Positions 1-8,584 of a DNA stretch of 64,000 bases are shown piece after piece. Under the pieces are notes generated by a model. The model did not search any database, was not told where the DNA came from, and saw only the letters and a list, made by a program, of their open reading frames with translations. Source of the stretch: Candidatus Latescibacterota bacterium (GTDB taxonomy: Bacteria; Latescibacterota; UBA2968); the NCBI GenBank assembly GCA_022823725.1, contig JAJEHL010000041.1, positions 179,512 to 243,511 of the forward strand. Reading direction: 5' to 3'. Positions within the stretch are counted from its first letter, which is position 1. Each line of letters opens with the position of its first letter. Both the position numbers and the translations under genes were made by a program.

Positions 1-1
1 T

Positions 2-583
2 TTTACCAGCGATAATGGGCCGGAAAATTTCGCGTATAGACGGATCCAGGAATACGGTCATTACAGTATGGATGGCTTGCGAGGATTGAAACGCGATGTG
101 TGGGAAGGCGGGCACCGGGTTCCGTTTGTTGCCAGGTGGCCCGGCCAGATTGAGGGGGACAGGGTTTGTGATGAGGTGATTTGTATGTCCGATTTTATGG
201 CTACGGTGGCGGCGATAACGGGTGTGTCTTTGTCGGAAGATATGGGTGAAGATAGTTATAATATATTGCCCGCACTTTTGGATGAGTCTTTTGATACACC
301 TATCCGGGAGGCAACTGTGCATCACAGCATTCGAGGGAAGTTCGCCATTCGGAAGGGGCGCTGGGTGTTGATCGATGCACCCAATGGGGATGATAATAAA
401 GAACCGGATTGGTTTGTGGAAGAACGCGGGTATGTACCCCACGATCATCCGGGCGAACTTTTTGATCTCGAACGCGATCGGATTGAGCGATTTAATTGTT
501 ATGGAGAATATCCCGAGGTCGTTGAAGAACTCAAGACTTTGCTCGAAAAGTATAAGCGAGAGGGGCGAAGTGTTTCGCGCTGA
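2..583 (+). CDS. Sulfatase, C-terminal part (5' end outside window)
   Basis: The reading frame is open from the first bases, so the gene begins upstream of the window; about 193 residues are visible. The first residues read FTSDNGPENF, the conserved TSDNG strand of type I (formylglycine) sulfatases. It is followed by a GLKRDVWEGGHRVPF segment typical of arylsulfatase-like enzymes, where the Lys and His contact the sulfate ester. The end of the protein carries the usual C-terminal subdomain with GELFDLERD. The formylglycine motif (CxPxR) would lie upstream and cannot be checked. Such enzymes hydrolyse sulfate esters of polysaccharides or small sulfated metabolites, usually in the periplasm. 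The next gene begins 11 bp downstream, so cotranscription is likely. The substrate cannot be inferred. Confidence 0.9.
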   Translation, partial: FTSDNGPENFAYRRIQEYGHYSMDGLRGLKRDVWEGGHRVPFVARWPGQIEGDRVCDEVICMSDFMATVAAITGVSLSEDMGEDSYNILPALLDESFDTPIREATVHHSIRGKFAIRKGRWVLIDAPNGDDNKEPDWFVEERGYVPHDHPGELFDLERDRIERFNCYGEYPEVVEELKTLLEKYKREGRSVSR

Positions 584-594
584 GCGGTAGAGGA

Positions 595-1554
595 ATGAAT
601 TTTATGAGATGTATTTTTTGCATCCTGCTTGTATTTGCTTGTATTGGTACGGCCAGAGCAGAGGTACAGGTCGCGTTTCGCTTTGAGGCTGTTTTTGGCG
701 AAATAGGGGGTGGCGATGGGCAGTTTCTCGATCCCGAGGGATTGACTCTGGATACGTCGGGCAATGTGTTTGTAGTGGATACGGGAAATGATCGCGTCCA
801 AAAATTATCTCCAACCGGAACTTTTTTGAGGGCAGTGGGGGGACCGGGCTGGGAAGATGGGCAATTTAATAAACCGGGTGGTATTGCCGCGAGCAAAGGG
901 CTGGAGATTTATGTAGCCGATGGCCGAAATCGCCGCATTCAGGTGTTTAATCTCAATTTGCGTCTTCTCGCGGTGATTGGTGGGGCGGATGCAGGTGGTT
1001 CTATGGATCTGGGTACGCTCAGTGGTATTGCCGTGTCGGATGCAGATGAGATTTTGGTGGGCGATATCGATGCGGATCAACTGGTGCAGATCGATACGTA
1101 TAGCCGCGTTGATCGCAGTTTTGGCGGGTTTGGGTATGGGGCTGGCAATTTGCGGCGGCCTTTGGGGATCGCAATAGAGGGTCGCGAGGCGGTTTATGTT
1201 TGCGATAGCGAGAATGATAGAATCGCGGTGTTCGACAGATTTGGCAATTTTCAAAAGACAATGGGCGAAGATATTTTGTTGCAGCCTTCGGCGCTTTGCG
1301 TGGGGCCTGAGCGGACGTTGATTGTAGCGGATACAGGCCATCATCGCATTGTGGTTTTTGATCTCGATTCTGGCGGTGTTGTTGGCTCTTTGGGTGGTCC
1401 CGATCCGGGAAGGGGTGCGATGGCGTTCCAATTTCCCCGGGGTGTTGCGCTTGGACGCGCTGGCAGGTTGTTCGTTCTGGATTCGGGCAATGGGCGCATT
1501 CAGAAGTTGCATATACAAGTTTCAAGGGGGAAGAGTGAGAAGGGTGACGAGTGA
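595..1554 (+). CDS. Secreted NHL-repeat beta-propeller protein
   Basis: The 319-residue protein begins with a signal peptide (hydrophobic FCILLVFACIGTARA at residues 7-22, cleavage likely after ARA). The rest is a run of about six NHL-type repeats. They show recurrent VxDTGNDRVQKL, VADGRNRRIQVF, VCDSENDRIAVF, VADTGHHRIVVF and VLDSGNGRIQKL signatures, each preceded by a G-x-F-x-x-P-x-G-I strand. NHL repeats form a six-bladed beta-propeller used for protein, RNA or ligand binding, and here it would be in the periplasm or outside the cell. It lies between the sulfatase end and a surface protein and is probably cotranscribed with them. No catalytic motif was recognised, so a binding or scaffold role is inferred. 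Confidence 0.8.
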   Translation: MNFMRCIFCILLVFACIGTARAEVQVAFRFEAVFGEIGGGDGQFLDPEGLTLDTSGNVFVVDTGNDRVQKLSPTGTFLRAVGGPGWEDGQFNKPGGIAASKGLEIYVADGRNRRIQVFNLNLRLLAVIGGADAGGSMDLGTLSGIAVSDADEILVGDIDADQLVQIDTYSRVDRSFGGFGYGAGNLRRPLGIAIEGREAVYVCDSENDRIAVFDRFGNFQKTMGEDILLQPSALCVGPERTLIVADTGHHRIVVFDLDSGGVVGSLGGPDPGRGAMAFQFPRGVALGRAGRLFVLDSGNGRIQKLHIQVSRGKSEKGDE

Positions 1555-1638
1555 AGTGCAAAGGATGAAGTGAGGAAAGGCCGGGATGTTCCGCGGGGGC
1601 GGGATGTCCTATTTTTTTTTAGTCGCGAGGGGTAAAAG

Positions 1639-4600
1639 GTGAGACGCGAGACGCGAGAGATGAGTGTTGACACCCTTTGTATCGCTCAGGGCATTGTATT
1701 TTTTTTCTTTTGTGTTGCGGCGGCACAGGCACAGATTCCTGTGCCTGAGCAGTTTACGCTATTTGATGGAGAACGGGTGTTTCAAGCGGATGGGAGCCGC
1801 GGGCCTTTTTCGATTTCCAATCGCGCCATTGAGGCAGCGAGCGAACGGGTTTGGGTGGATGGGGTGTTGCTCATTCGGGATCGAGATTATGTGATAGATG
1901 CCGATCGTGCGTTGTTGACGCTTTTGCGGGATGTTGCGCGAGGTGTGGAGATTGTGGTGCGTTTTAGACAGCGTCCTCTGGTAACCGCACCTGTGGTTCA
2001 GCGTCGTCAGTTCCAACCGGGGGAAGGTGGTGGAGATCCGCCGATTGTGCGTATGTTTGCTCCACCTGTTGTGCGCAATAAGGATGAAGAGCAGAAGTTG
2101 ACGATTGGTGGTCACAAGAGTATTTCCGTAACTGCGGGGTCCCAACACGCGGTTCATCAGGCTTTGCAGTTGCGTATTTCGGGCGAGGTCGCCGAGGGAG
2201 TCAATTTATTGACCGTACTGTCCGATCGCAATTTGCCAATTGGAGAACAGGGCGGGTCGAAGCGGTTGCAGGAATTGGATCGCGTGTTTTTTCAGGTTAA
2301 TGCCGATCAGATATCGGCCACGCTTGGCGATCTCGATGTGGCGTTTGATGGGACTGTGTTTGGGCGCTATCGGCGGCAGTTGCAGGGTGCGCGCGTGTTG
2401 GCCCATCGGCAGAATGGGCAAGTTGCGGCTTTTGGGGCAGTGTCGCGGGGGCGTTGGGAAACGCGGCGGCTGGTGACGGTTGAGGGGTTTCAGGGACCTT
2501 ATTCATTGTCGGGTGGTGGCTTGAGGGGGCAGATAGTGCCAGAGTCTGAGCGCGTGTATCTCAACGGGCGGCTGCTCAGACGCGGGGATGGGGCAGATTA
2601 TACGATTGATTACGAGCGCGGGCATGTGGCGTTTACGCCTGAAATACCGATTGGGATAGAGAGCCGCGTTACAGTGGAATATCAGGTGATTGATGCCGGT
2701 ATGAGGAGCCGGCTGATGGGTATAGAGTCCCGCGTGTCCCTCGCTGAGGGGATGTCTGTGGGAACAACGCTGATTCGAGAGTCCGATCGTTCTGCATTGT
2801 CGCCTGGGATAGCTTCAGTGCATCGACAGTTGGGGGTGGTGTACGCGACGTACACGCCGTGGCCAAATGCGCGTATTTCTGGAGAGTTCGCCTTGAGTGA
2901 TCGGGATTTGGGACGTGGACGCGGGTTTCGCATGGATGGCGCGTGGAATGCGCGCAATTTTGAAGTCACGGGTCGGTTTCGTCAGGTTGGGGCCAATTTT
3001 GAAGCATTTGAGAGATTGGATAGAGGGCGGGCTGCCGGGCGATGGGGGTGGCAAGCCGATACTGCGCGAACCGCCCAACGCGAGGGCGAGATGGCTGTGC
3101 GTTGGGATTTGGGCAAGGCGTTTTTTGTTACTGGGGAATACGGACAGCATTTGGGTGCTGTGCTAACGGATCGGAAAAGTGTGGGAATTCACGCGCCTGT
3201 AGGGATGTACCGCTACGAGTCACTCGGGCGCGGTAGCGGCGAGATGCGCCGGCACGAGGGGCAAGTTGAAGTGCCGGTGGGGGGTGTTGTGCCGGGGTTT
3301 CGTTTTTCGCTGGAAAATGGGGTGGGTGATGGGGTGGGGAGCAGTTCGCTTTTTTATGCCACACGTCCGCGCGTTTTGCCCCAGGGCGTTGACAAACAGG
3401 AGTTGGTGTGGCACATAGGTGTTGGCGAAGGGCGAAATTGGTCGTGGGTATCGGAGTTGAAATATCGAAAGTTCAGACAGCGAGAAGCGGTGTGGCAGGA
3501 TAGTTTGCGCGGGTGGTTGCACACCCACAGGGCGCAGATGACAAATTGGAGGGGTTGGATTTTTTCTGGTTCTTATACACATGGGAACATTCATATTGGG
3601 CGCGAACGCCAGCAGACGACGACACATCTGGGACGCGTGCGGTTGGGGCATACGCGTCCTGGCTCGTCGCATCAGATAACGTATCGCGTTTCGAGCACGC
3701 GGGTCAGTCAGCCCATTTTTGTCGAGGTGGCATCCGGGCTGGGGGAATATATCTGGGAGGATGCCAATGGCGATGGTTTGCGCGATGTGGAAGAGTTTGT
3801 ACCCGATGTCGATGGCAATTATGTGCGGGTTTATGACTACGGACAGTTTGCCCCGGCACGCGATGGCGCGCTGGGCATGCGCGTGGAAATTGATTTTCGG
3901 CGTTTGATAGGAGATAAGCACATTTTGTCCGCTATTGCGCTGGATGCGTCGTTTCGTGCGGAACGGCAGATTGCGACTGGGGCGAAGCAGGCAACTCCCT
4001 GGGATCTGTTGGGTTTTGATGCGGATGCCGGGATTTTGGGCGCTCGCAGGGATGGGCTGATGCGTCTTTATTTGTTTCGGTATCACAGGCGAGGATCGCT
4101 GCGTTTGACTGCGCGCGTGCGCGATCTGGTTAATCGGGCGTTTTACGGGGGGGCTGCCGAATTTTTTGTGCAGGGTGGCGTGTTGGGGAAATTGAGACCT
4201 GTCAATCGTCTTGAACTGGAGACGGAATTTGATCTGGGGCATAGAGCGCGCGAGGGTGCAGGTGCTTTTGCCTATCGCATTGATGGGGCGAGTGGTGCGC
4301 TGCGTTGCGCGTTCAGGTCTGCACATAAATGGTATTTGCGGTTGGGCATTTTGGGGGGGCGAGATTGGGAAGGTATCCGGGCGTTGCGCGCGTGGCATAT
4401 CGGTGTCCAGCCAGAGGTGATTTACGCTTTGCCCGGTCGCGGGCGATTGCGCGGGCGGTTGGATTGGACGCGGGTTTGGGCGACGGATACAGCACCCTTA
4501 TTTTTGGGGTTGGCAAGGGGTAATCGTCAGGGGCAGAACTGGGGGTGGCGATTGGGGATGGATTACCGTTTTGGCAAATATGTATCAGCGCGGGTGATGT

Positions 4601-4671
4601 ACGATGGTCGCGTAAGGCCTGCTCGTCAGGCGATACATCTTGGGCGTGTGGAGATGCGGGCGGTGTTTTGA
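1639..4671 (+). CDS. Large outer-membrane/surface beta-rich protein with internal repeats
   Basis: This 1010-residue protein has an N-terminal signal peptide (hydrophobic IVFFFFCVAAAQAQ around residues 19-32). The GTG start follows a GAGGGG element; ATG 1660 is an alternative. Two related segments of about 65 residues occur near residues 52-116 and 288-350. Both contain SERV(W/Y)(V/L)(D/N)G(V/R)LL, then DY(V/T)ID and a closing beta strand. The region after residue 380 alternates aromatic and polar residues as in a large transmembrane beta-barrel, and the protein ends in F, as many Bam substrates do. There is a DANGDGLRDVEEFVPDVDGNYV segment that resembles a calcium-binding dockerin/EF-type loop. 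I do not recognise the family. The repeats recall surface proteins of FCB-group bacteria such as SprA, but that is only a resemblance. It precedes a BamA-like gene, so the pair may work together in outer-membrane transport or assembly. Confidence 0.6.
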   Translation: MRRETREMSVDTLCIAQGIVFFFFCVAAAQAQIPVPEQFTLFDGERVFQADGSRGPFSISNRAIEAASERVWVDGVLLIRDRDYVIDADRALLTLLRDVARGVEIVVRFRQRPLVTAPVVQRRQFQPGEGGGDPPIVRMFAPPVVRNKDEEQKLTIGGHKSISVTAGSQHAVHQALQLRISGEVAEGVNLLTVLSDRNLPIGEQGGSKRLQELDRVFFQVNADQISATLGDLDVAFDGTVFGRYRRQLQGARVLAHRQNGQVAAFGAVSRGRWETRRLVTVEGFQGPYSLSGGGLRGQIVPESERVYLNGRLLRRGDGADYTIDYERGHVAFTPEIPIGIESRVTVEYQVIDAGMRSRLMGIESRVSLAEGMSVGTTLIRESDRSALSPGIASVHRQLGVVYATYTPWPNARISGEFALSDRDLGRGRGFRMDGAWNARNFEVTGRFRQVGANFEAFERLDRGRAAGRWGWQADTARTAQREGEMAVRWDLGKAFFVTGEYGQHLGAVLTDRKSVGIHAPVGMYRYESLGRGSGEMRRHEGQVEVPVGGVVPGFRFSLENGVGDGVGSSSLFYATRPRVLPQGVDKQELVWHIGVGEGRNWSWVSELKYRKFRQREAVWQDSLRGWLHTHRAQMTNWRGWIFSGSYTHGNIHIGRERQQTTTHLGRVRLGHTRPGSSHQITYRVSSTRVSQPIFVEVASGLGEYIWEDANGDGLRDVEEFVPDVDGNYVRVYDYGQFAPARDGALGMRVEIDFRRLIGDKHILSAIALDASFRAERQIATGAKQATPWDLLGFDADAGILGARRDGLMRLYLFRYHRRGSLRLTARVRDLVNRAFYGGAAEFFVQGGVLGKLRPVNRLELETEFDLGHRAREGAGAFAYRIDGASGALRCAFRSAHKWYLRLGILGGRDWEGIRALRAWHIGVQPEVIYALPGRGRLRGRLDWTRVWATDTAPLFLGLARGNRQGQNWGWRLGMDYRFGKYVSARVMYDGRVRPARQAIHLGRVEMRAVF

Positions 4672-4684
4672 TCCGCAGGCATGT

Positions 4685-4799
4685 CCCCCGTATAAGCATG
4701 TGCCGTAATGATTCTATACGGCAAACACTACGGGGCAGGCTCTGCGGGTGTAAGCAGGGATGGACGCAGATGGAAAATCAAATGTAGGGGCGGTGCCCC
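4685..4799 (+). repeat. Dispersed composite palindromic repeat, copy 1
   Basis: The gap between the surface protein and the BamA-like gene holds three modules shared with the 44.9-kb intergenic region. CACTACGGGGCAGGCTC lies at 4726-4742, GATGGACGCAGATG at 4759-4772 and GTAGGGGCGGTGCCCC at 4784-4799. A CCCCCGTA arm at 4685-4692 can pair with TACGGGG at 4729-4735. A nested hairpin (GCCGTA...TACGGC) lies in its loop. The element is non-coding and REP-like. Confidence 0.7.
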
Positions 4800-4827
4800 T
4801 GCCGCGATTGAGGCTGAGAATAGGTAG

Positions 4828-6489
4828 ATGAATACAGATAAATACATAAAAGTATGGCGATGCTTTCTGCTTGCGCTGTGGATGATCTGCATTGTGTCCA
4901 GTGCGGGGGGAGAGATGCGTGCGATTGTGAAGCGCGTGCAGGTTGAAGGTGCGCGGTCTGTAAGTGTGCGCGATGTGCGGGGGTGGCTGGTTACGCGGGC
5001 GGGCGTTGCAGTGGATTCGGCGTTGTTGCGAAAGGATGTTCACCGCATTTTGAAGGGGTATCAGGCGCGTGGATTCTGGCATGTGGCGGTGGCTTTTCCC
5101 AGGGTTGCAATGCGCGGGGGCGACGCGACGGTGGCTTTTGCGATTGTTGAGGGGGTGCGAACGCGGGTTGCGTCTGTGGATGTAAGCGGTGATTTGATTT
5201 TTGAGCCATCGGAGGCTTTTGGTCTGGCGCGGGGTATGGTGTTGATCGAAAGCGATTTAAACCAGCAGTTAGATCGTTTGTTGCGTTTTTATGAAGACCG
5301 GGGCTATCCGTTTTGTGCACTGCGTCCAGATGTGCAATTTGATAGGGATAGCGCGCGCGTACAGGTGGTGGTGTCGCCCGGTCCTCTGGTGCATGTCGAT
5401 GCGGTGCGTTTTGAGGGCAATCAAACGACTCGGGAGGATGTTTTGTTGCGGCATATATCGTTTGTTGTGGGCGAGATGTATGACCAGCGTCGCGTGGATG
5501 CTTTTGTGCGGCAGTTGCAGATTTTGCCGTTTATCGACCGGGTTTATACGCCTGAACTCGTATCTACCGGGGATGAGATGGCTCTTGTGATCGAGTTGGA
5601 AGAGTCGCGTCACACGCGCATTGAAGGGGTGCTCGGTTTGGGATCTGGACAGGGTTTGACCGGAGAGATCGCGCTCGATGTTCTGAATTTTTCCGGCGGG
5701 GGACGAGAGGGGTACGCCTTGTGGTCTCGGCAGGGGGTGGGGTTGTCGAATTTGCGCGTTTCGTATCGCGAACCCTATATTTTAAGTAGTCCAATTTCCG
5801 GTTGGGGTGCGGTGGAAATGGTTGCGCGCACGGGGTATGTGACGCATAAGTTTGGGGGGGGCGCAGATGTGTCTGTGGGCGAGGGCGCGCGCTTTTTTGG
5901 CGGTGTTGCACACAGGCGCGTTTTACCCGATTCTGCGGGGTTGGGATTTTTTGAAGGCGAGAGGATGTGGTCTCTCGCGTCGGGTGTTCGGTTTGATCGC
6001 CGAAGGCGTGATATGAGTGGCTGGCAGGCGGAGGTCAGGGGAGAGGTCGGCGAGGTTTCCGATGGGATCAGGCGCGTGCAGTGGGAGGTTGATGGGCAGG
6101 TGTTTTTGCCTGTGGGCAGGCAGTCTGTTGTTGCGGGACGGGCGCGCGCTTTTTGGGTGGGACAAAAGGGGGATGTGCCACAGACTGCCGGAATCTGGCT
6201 GGGGGGGGCACAATCGCTGCGCGGCTATCGGGAAGAGATGTTCTGGGGGACAAATGCGGGGTGGGTCAATGTGGAATGGCGGTGGTTGCTGGGACCGAAA
6301 GCGCGGCTTTTTGCATTTGTGGATGCGGGAAGGATTGAGGGGGCAGGGATGCGTTCGTGGCCCGTGTCCTATGGCATTGGTCTTTTGGCAGATGGACGGA
6401 TGGGCGCGGTTGGGATAGATTATGGTTTGCCGCGGGGCGAGAGCCTGGGGCAAGGTATGGTGCATGTGCGGATGGTTAGCGCGTTTTAA
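4828..6489 (+). CDS. Omp85/BamA-TamA family outer-membrane protein
   Basis: The 553-residue protein has an N-terminal signal/anchor (CFLLALWMICIVSSAGG). Tandem POTRA-like domains follow over residues 30-265, with strands such as VKRVQVEGARSVSVRDVRGW and VDAVRFEGNQTTREDVL. The C-terminal part is a 16-strand-type beta-barrel with the Omp85 signature GGAQSLRGYREE near residue 465, where LRGY is the conserved (V/L)RG(Y/F) lock motif. The last residues VRMVSAF form a plausible beta-signal ending in F. Proteins of this family insert or translocate beta-barrel proteins at the outer membrane. It is much shorter than true BamA (about 800 residues, five POTRA), so it is closer to TamA or a two-partner/accessory Omp85. 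It follows the 1010-residue surface protein by 156 bp, which suggests a dedicated partner. Confidence 0.82.
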   Translation: MNTDKYIKVWRCFLLALWMICIVSSAGGEMRAIVKRVQVEGARSVSVRDVRGWLVTRAGVAVDSALLRKDVHRILKGYQARGFWHVAVAFPRVAMRGGDATVAFAIVEGVRTRVASVDVSGDLIFEPSEAFGLARGMVLIESDLNQQLDRLLRFYEDRGYPFCALRPDVQFDRDSARVQVVVSPGPLVHVDAVRFEGNQTTREDVLLRHISFVVGEMYDQRRVDAFVRQLQILPFIDRVYTPELVSTGDEMALVIELEESRHTRIEGVLGLGSGQGLTGEIALDVLNFSGGGREGYALWSRQGVGLSNLRVSYREPYILSSPISGWGAVEMVARTGYVTHKFGGGADVSVGEGARFFGGVAHRRVLPDSAGLGFFEGERMWSLASGVRFDRRRRDMSGWQAEVRGEVGEVSDGIRRVQWEVDGQVFLPVGRQSVVAGRARAFWVGQKGDVPQTAGIWLGGAQSLRGYREEMFWGTNAGWVNVEWRWLLGPKARLFAFVDAGRIEGAGMRSWPVSYGIGLLADGRMGAVGIDYGLPRGESLGQGMVHVRMVSAF

Positions 6490-6570
6490 GTTTGTGTGAT
6501 ACCTGTGCAGGGCGTATATTCTGAGGTGCACAAAATTCGTATGCAATTATTCATTTAAAGGGAGATTTTT

Positions 6571-8493
6571 ATGTTGAACAGGATTCGCAGTGTGATGGTG
6601 GTCGTTCTTGCCGCTGGTCTTATGTGGGGCTGCGGTGGTGAGCGCGGGATGGAGCCTTCCGAGGTAGAGGATCAGGTTGGACGCCCGCTGAGTAAAATGG
6701 CTGTAGCGGGTGGTGGTATATCTCAAGCGACGGTAGTGGCGACTGTGTCGCAAGATGATGCGCCTGTGGCAGGTGCGATGGTTGAGTTTGCGCGTTCTAT
6801 TGCCGGGCAGGTGCCCGATTATCAGTGGTCGGGTATGACTGATGATATGGGGCGCGTCACGGTGGAGATATCCGGTCAGGCGAGTGGATATTATCAGGCG
6901 CGTGCGTCTTGGGATGGCTCTGTGATGGGGCGCTGGTCGAGTATCCCGATCAATGGAGGCTACAGGACAATGGTTGCGTTGCCCATTGGTGGGAGGGCGC
7001 AGGTGACGGGTACATCTGAGCGCGTTACCATTGGGATTGTCCTACCGGTAACGGGAAGCCTTCATGATTCATTTGGCATACCGATACAGCAAGGTCTTGA
7101 TTTAGCACGTCAGGGAATTGGCAATGTGGAACTTAAGTTTGTCATTGAGGACGATCAGAGCACCGTAGAGGGCGCAGTCGCGGCCTATAATAAACTGATC
7201 CAAGCAGGCGTGCCTGTTATTATCGGCCCTTCTACCTCAAGCCAGACGAGGATGGCTTTTCCGATTGCACAAGAAAATCAGGTGGTGGCGATTAGTCCGA
7301 CTTCAGCCGCCACTGGTCTCAGCGCGCTTGGAGATTTTGTTTTTCGTGCTGCCCTGACCACAGATGTTCTTATTCCGAGTGGCATTGAAGCCACGCACGA
7401 AAAACTCGGTTATCAAACCGCCGCTACGCTATATGACGAGCTAGATTTTTTTTCCATCGATTCGGACAAAGTCATAAGAGAAGTGCTCGCTGCGAAGGGC
7501 GTTGAGGTGCTATCTACTGAAACCTTCCAGAGCAATGATACCGACTTTTCTGAACAATTAACCCGAATACAGGCATTGAACCCTGACGTCATTTTTGTTT
7601 CGTCCTTATCACCAGAAAAATCTGAAATTCTAAAGCAAGGACATCAACTCGGTATATCTGCTACCTTTATCGTGCGTACCCTGACTGTTGAAAATGTCCA
7701 AAAAGCAGGTGCAGCCGCTGAGGGTGCGATCACTTTCATAGGATGGGGTGCAGCGTTCGACACACCGGGAAATCACGCCTTCGTGCAGAATTACAGGGCT
7801 GAATACGGTGGGGAACCGAACAACTATGTTGCGCGTGCCTATACCACACTTCGCATTTTGGCAGAGGCGATTGCAAATGCACAATCCACCGAGGCTACCT
7901 CAATTCGAGATGCACTCGCCAATATCAGGGATTTTGACACAGTTTTCGGCAACTTCTCCTTTGATGCCAATGGAGACGCGGTTTACGATGCAAAGGTTCT
8001 GATTGTCAAAGACGGCAATCTCGAAATTTTCGATGCACAACCCGTTTCACAGGCGACTGCGACAATTGGCGAGACGAATGAAAGCGGCTTAACCGGAAAA
8101 GCGGTTTTCACACAGAACGGCGATAATATCAAGTTCGTCATCTCGCTCGCTAATGTGTCTCCAGGCGAACACGCTGTTCATATCCACGAAACTGGCGATT
8201 GCAGTGCTCCAGACGGGAAATCGGCTGGCGGGCATTGGAATCCCACTGGCGTTGCACACGGAAAATGGGGAGAAGGTGAATTTCACCTCGGCGACATTGG
8301 CAATATGACTGTCGATGATCAAGGCATGGGAAAACTTGAACTGACGACAAATCTTTGGGAGATGAACACTGGCTCAGACATAGATGTCGTTGGAAAAGCG
8401 ATCATCGTCCATGCAGGTGCTGATGATTTTGTCTCACAACCTTCGGGCAATGCTGGCCCGCGAATTGGTTGCGGCGTGATTAAAATGGATTGA
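6571..8493 (+). CDS. Lipoprotein fusing a LivK-type binding domain to a Cu/Zn superoxide dismutase domain
   Basis: The 640-residue protein starts with a lipoprotein-like signal, with the candidate lipidated Cys at residue 21 (LMWGC). Residues 50-150 form a small beta domain resembling carboxypeptidase-regulatory/Ig folds. Residues 153-495 match type-1 periplasmic binding proteins of branched-chain amino acid (LivK) ABC systems, from TIGIVLPVTG through VIIGPSTSS. Residues 504-640 are a complete SodC domain. Copper ligands are H537, H539, H555 and H614; zinc ligands are H555, H563, H572 and D575; the disulfide is C544-C634; the active-site Arg is R631. No LivHMFG permease genes are nearby. Coding style changes near 7020 from the G/T-rich resident pattern, which suggests the latter two domains were acquired. 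A strong terminator follows. The role as a surface-anchored superoxide scavenger with ligand sensing is inferred. Confidence 0.85.
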   Translation: MLNRIRSVMVVVLAAGLMWGCGGERGMEPSEVEDQVGRPLSKMAVAGGGISQATVVATVSQDDAPVAGAMVEFARSIAGQVPDYQWSGMTDDMGRVTVEISGQASGYYQARASWDGSVMGRWSSIPINGGYRTMVALPIGGRAQVTGTSERVTIGIVLPVTGSLHDSFGIPIQQGLDLARQGIGNVELKFVIEDDQSTVEGAVAAYNKLIQAGVPVIIGPSTSSQTRMAFPIAQENQVVAISPTSAATGLSALGDFVFRAALTTDVLIPSGIEATHEKLGYQTAATLYDELDFFSIDSDKVIREVLAAKGVEVLSTETFQSNDTDFSEQLTRIQALNPDVIFVSSLSPEKSEILKQGHQLGISATFIVRTLTVENVQKAGAAAEGAITFIGWGAAFDTPGNHAFVQNYRAEYGGEPNNYVARAYTTLRILAEAIANAQSTEATSIRDALANIRDFDTVFGNFSFDANGDAVYDAKVLIVKDGNLEIFDAQPVSQATATIGETNESGLTGKAVFTQNGDNIKFVISLANVSPGEHAVHIHETGDCSAPDGKSAGGHWNPTGVAHGKWGEGEFHLGDIGNMTVDDQGMGKLELTTNLWEMNTGSDIDVVGKAIIVHAGADDFVSQPSGNAGPRIGCGVIKMD

Positions 8494-8539
8494 TCTGTTG
8501 TTTTCCCTATGGGCGATGCTTAGTATAGAGGACAAGTAG

Positions 8540-8571
8540 AGGGCGAGTTTTTAACTCGCCCTTTTTATTTT
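8540..8571 (+). terminator. Rho-independent terminator after the SOD-fusion gene
   Basis: AGGGCGAGTT at 8540-8549 pairs perfectly with AACTCGCCCT at 8553-8562 around a 3-nt loop, followed by a T-rich run. It sits 47 bp after the stop codon of the lipoprotein gene and also lies between convergent genes. Confidence 0.88.
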
Positions 8572-8584
8572 TTGCCAGTGGATT

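Noticed and set aside
3721..3840. Dockerin/cellulosome domain in the large surface protein
   Set aside because: A single DANGDGLRDVEEF stretch resembles a dockerin or EF-type loop but there is no second copy with the usual spacing, so a calcium-binding loop within a barrel protein is the simpler reading.
3220..4398. 392-codon antisense frame inside the large surface-protein gene
   Set aside because: The + strand protein has a signal peptide and clear repeats; the antisense product is rich in Arg, Pro and His without domains.
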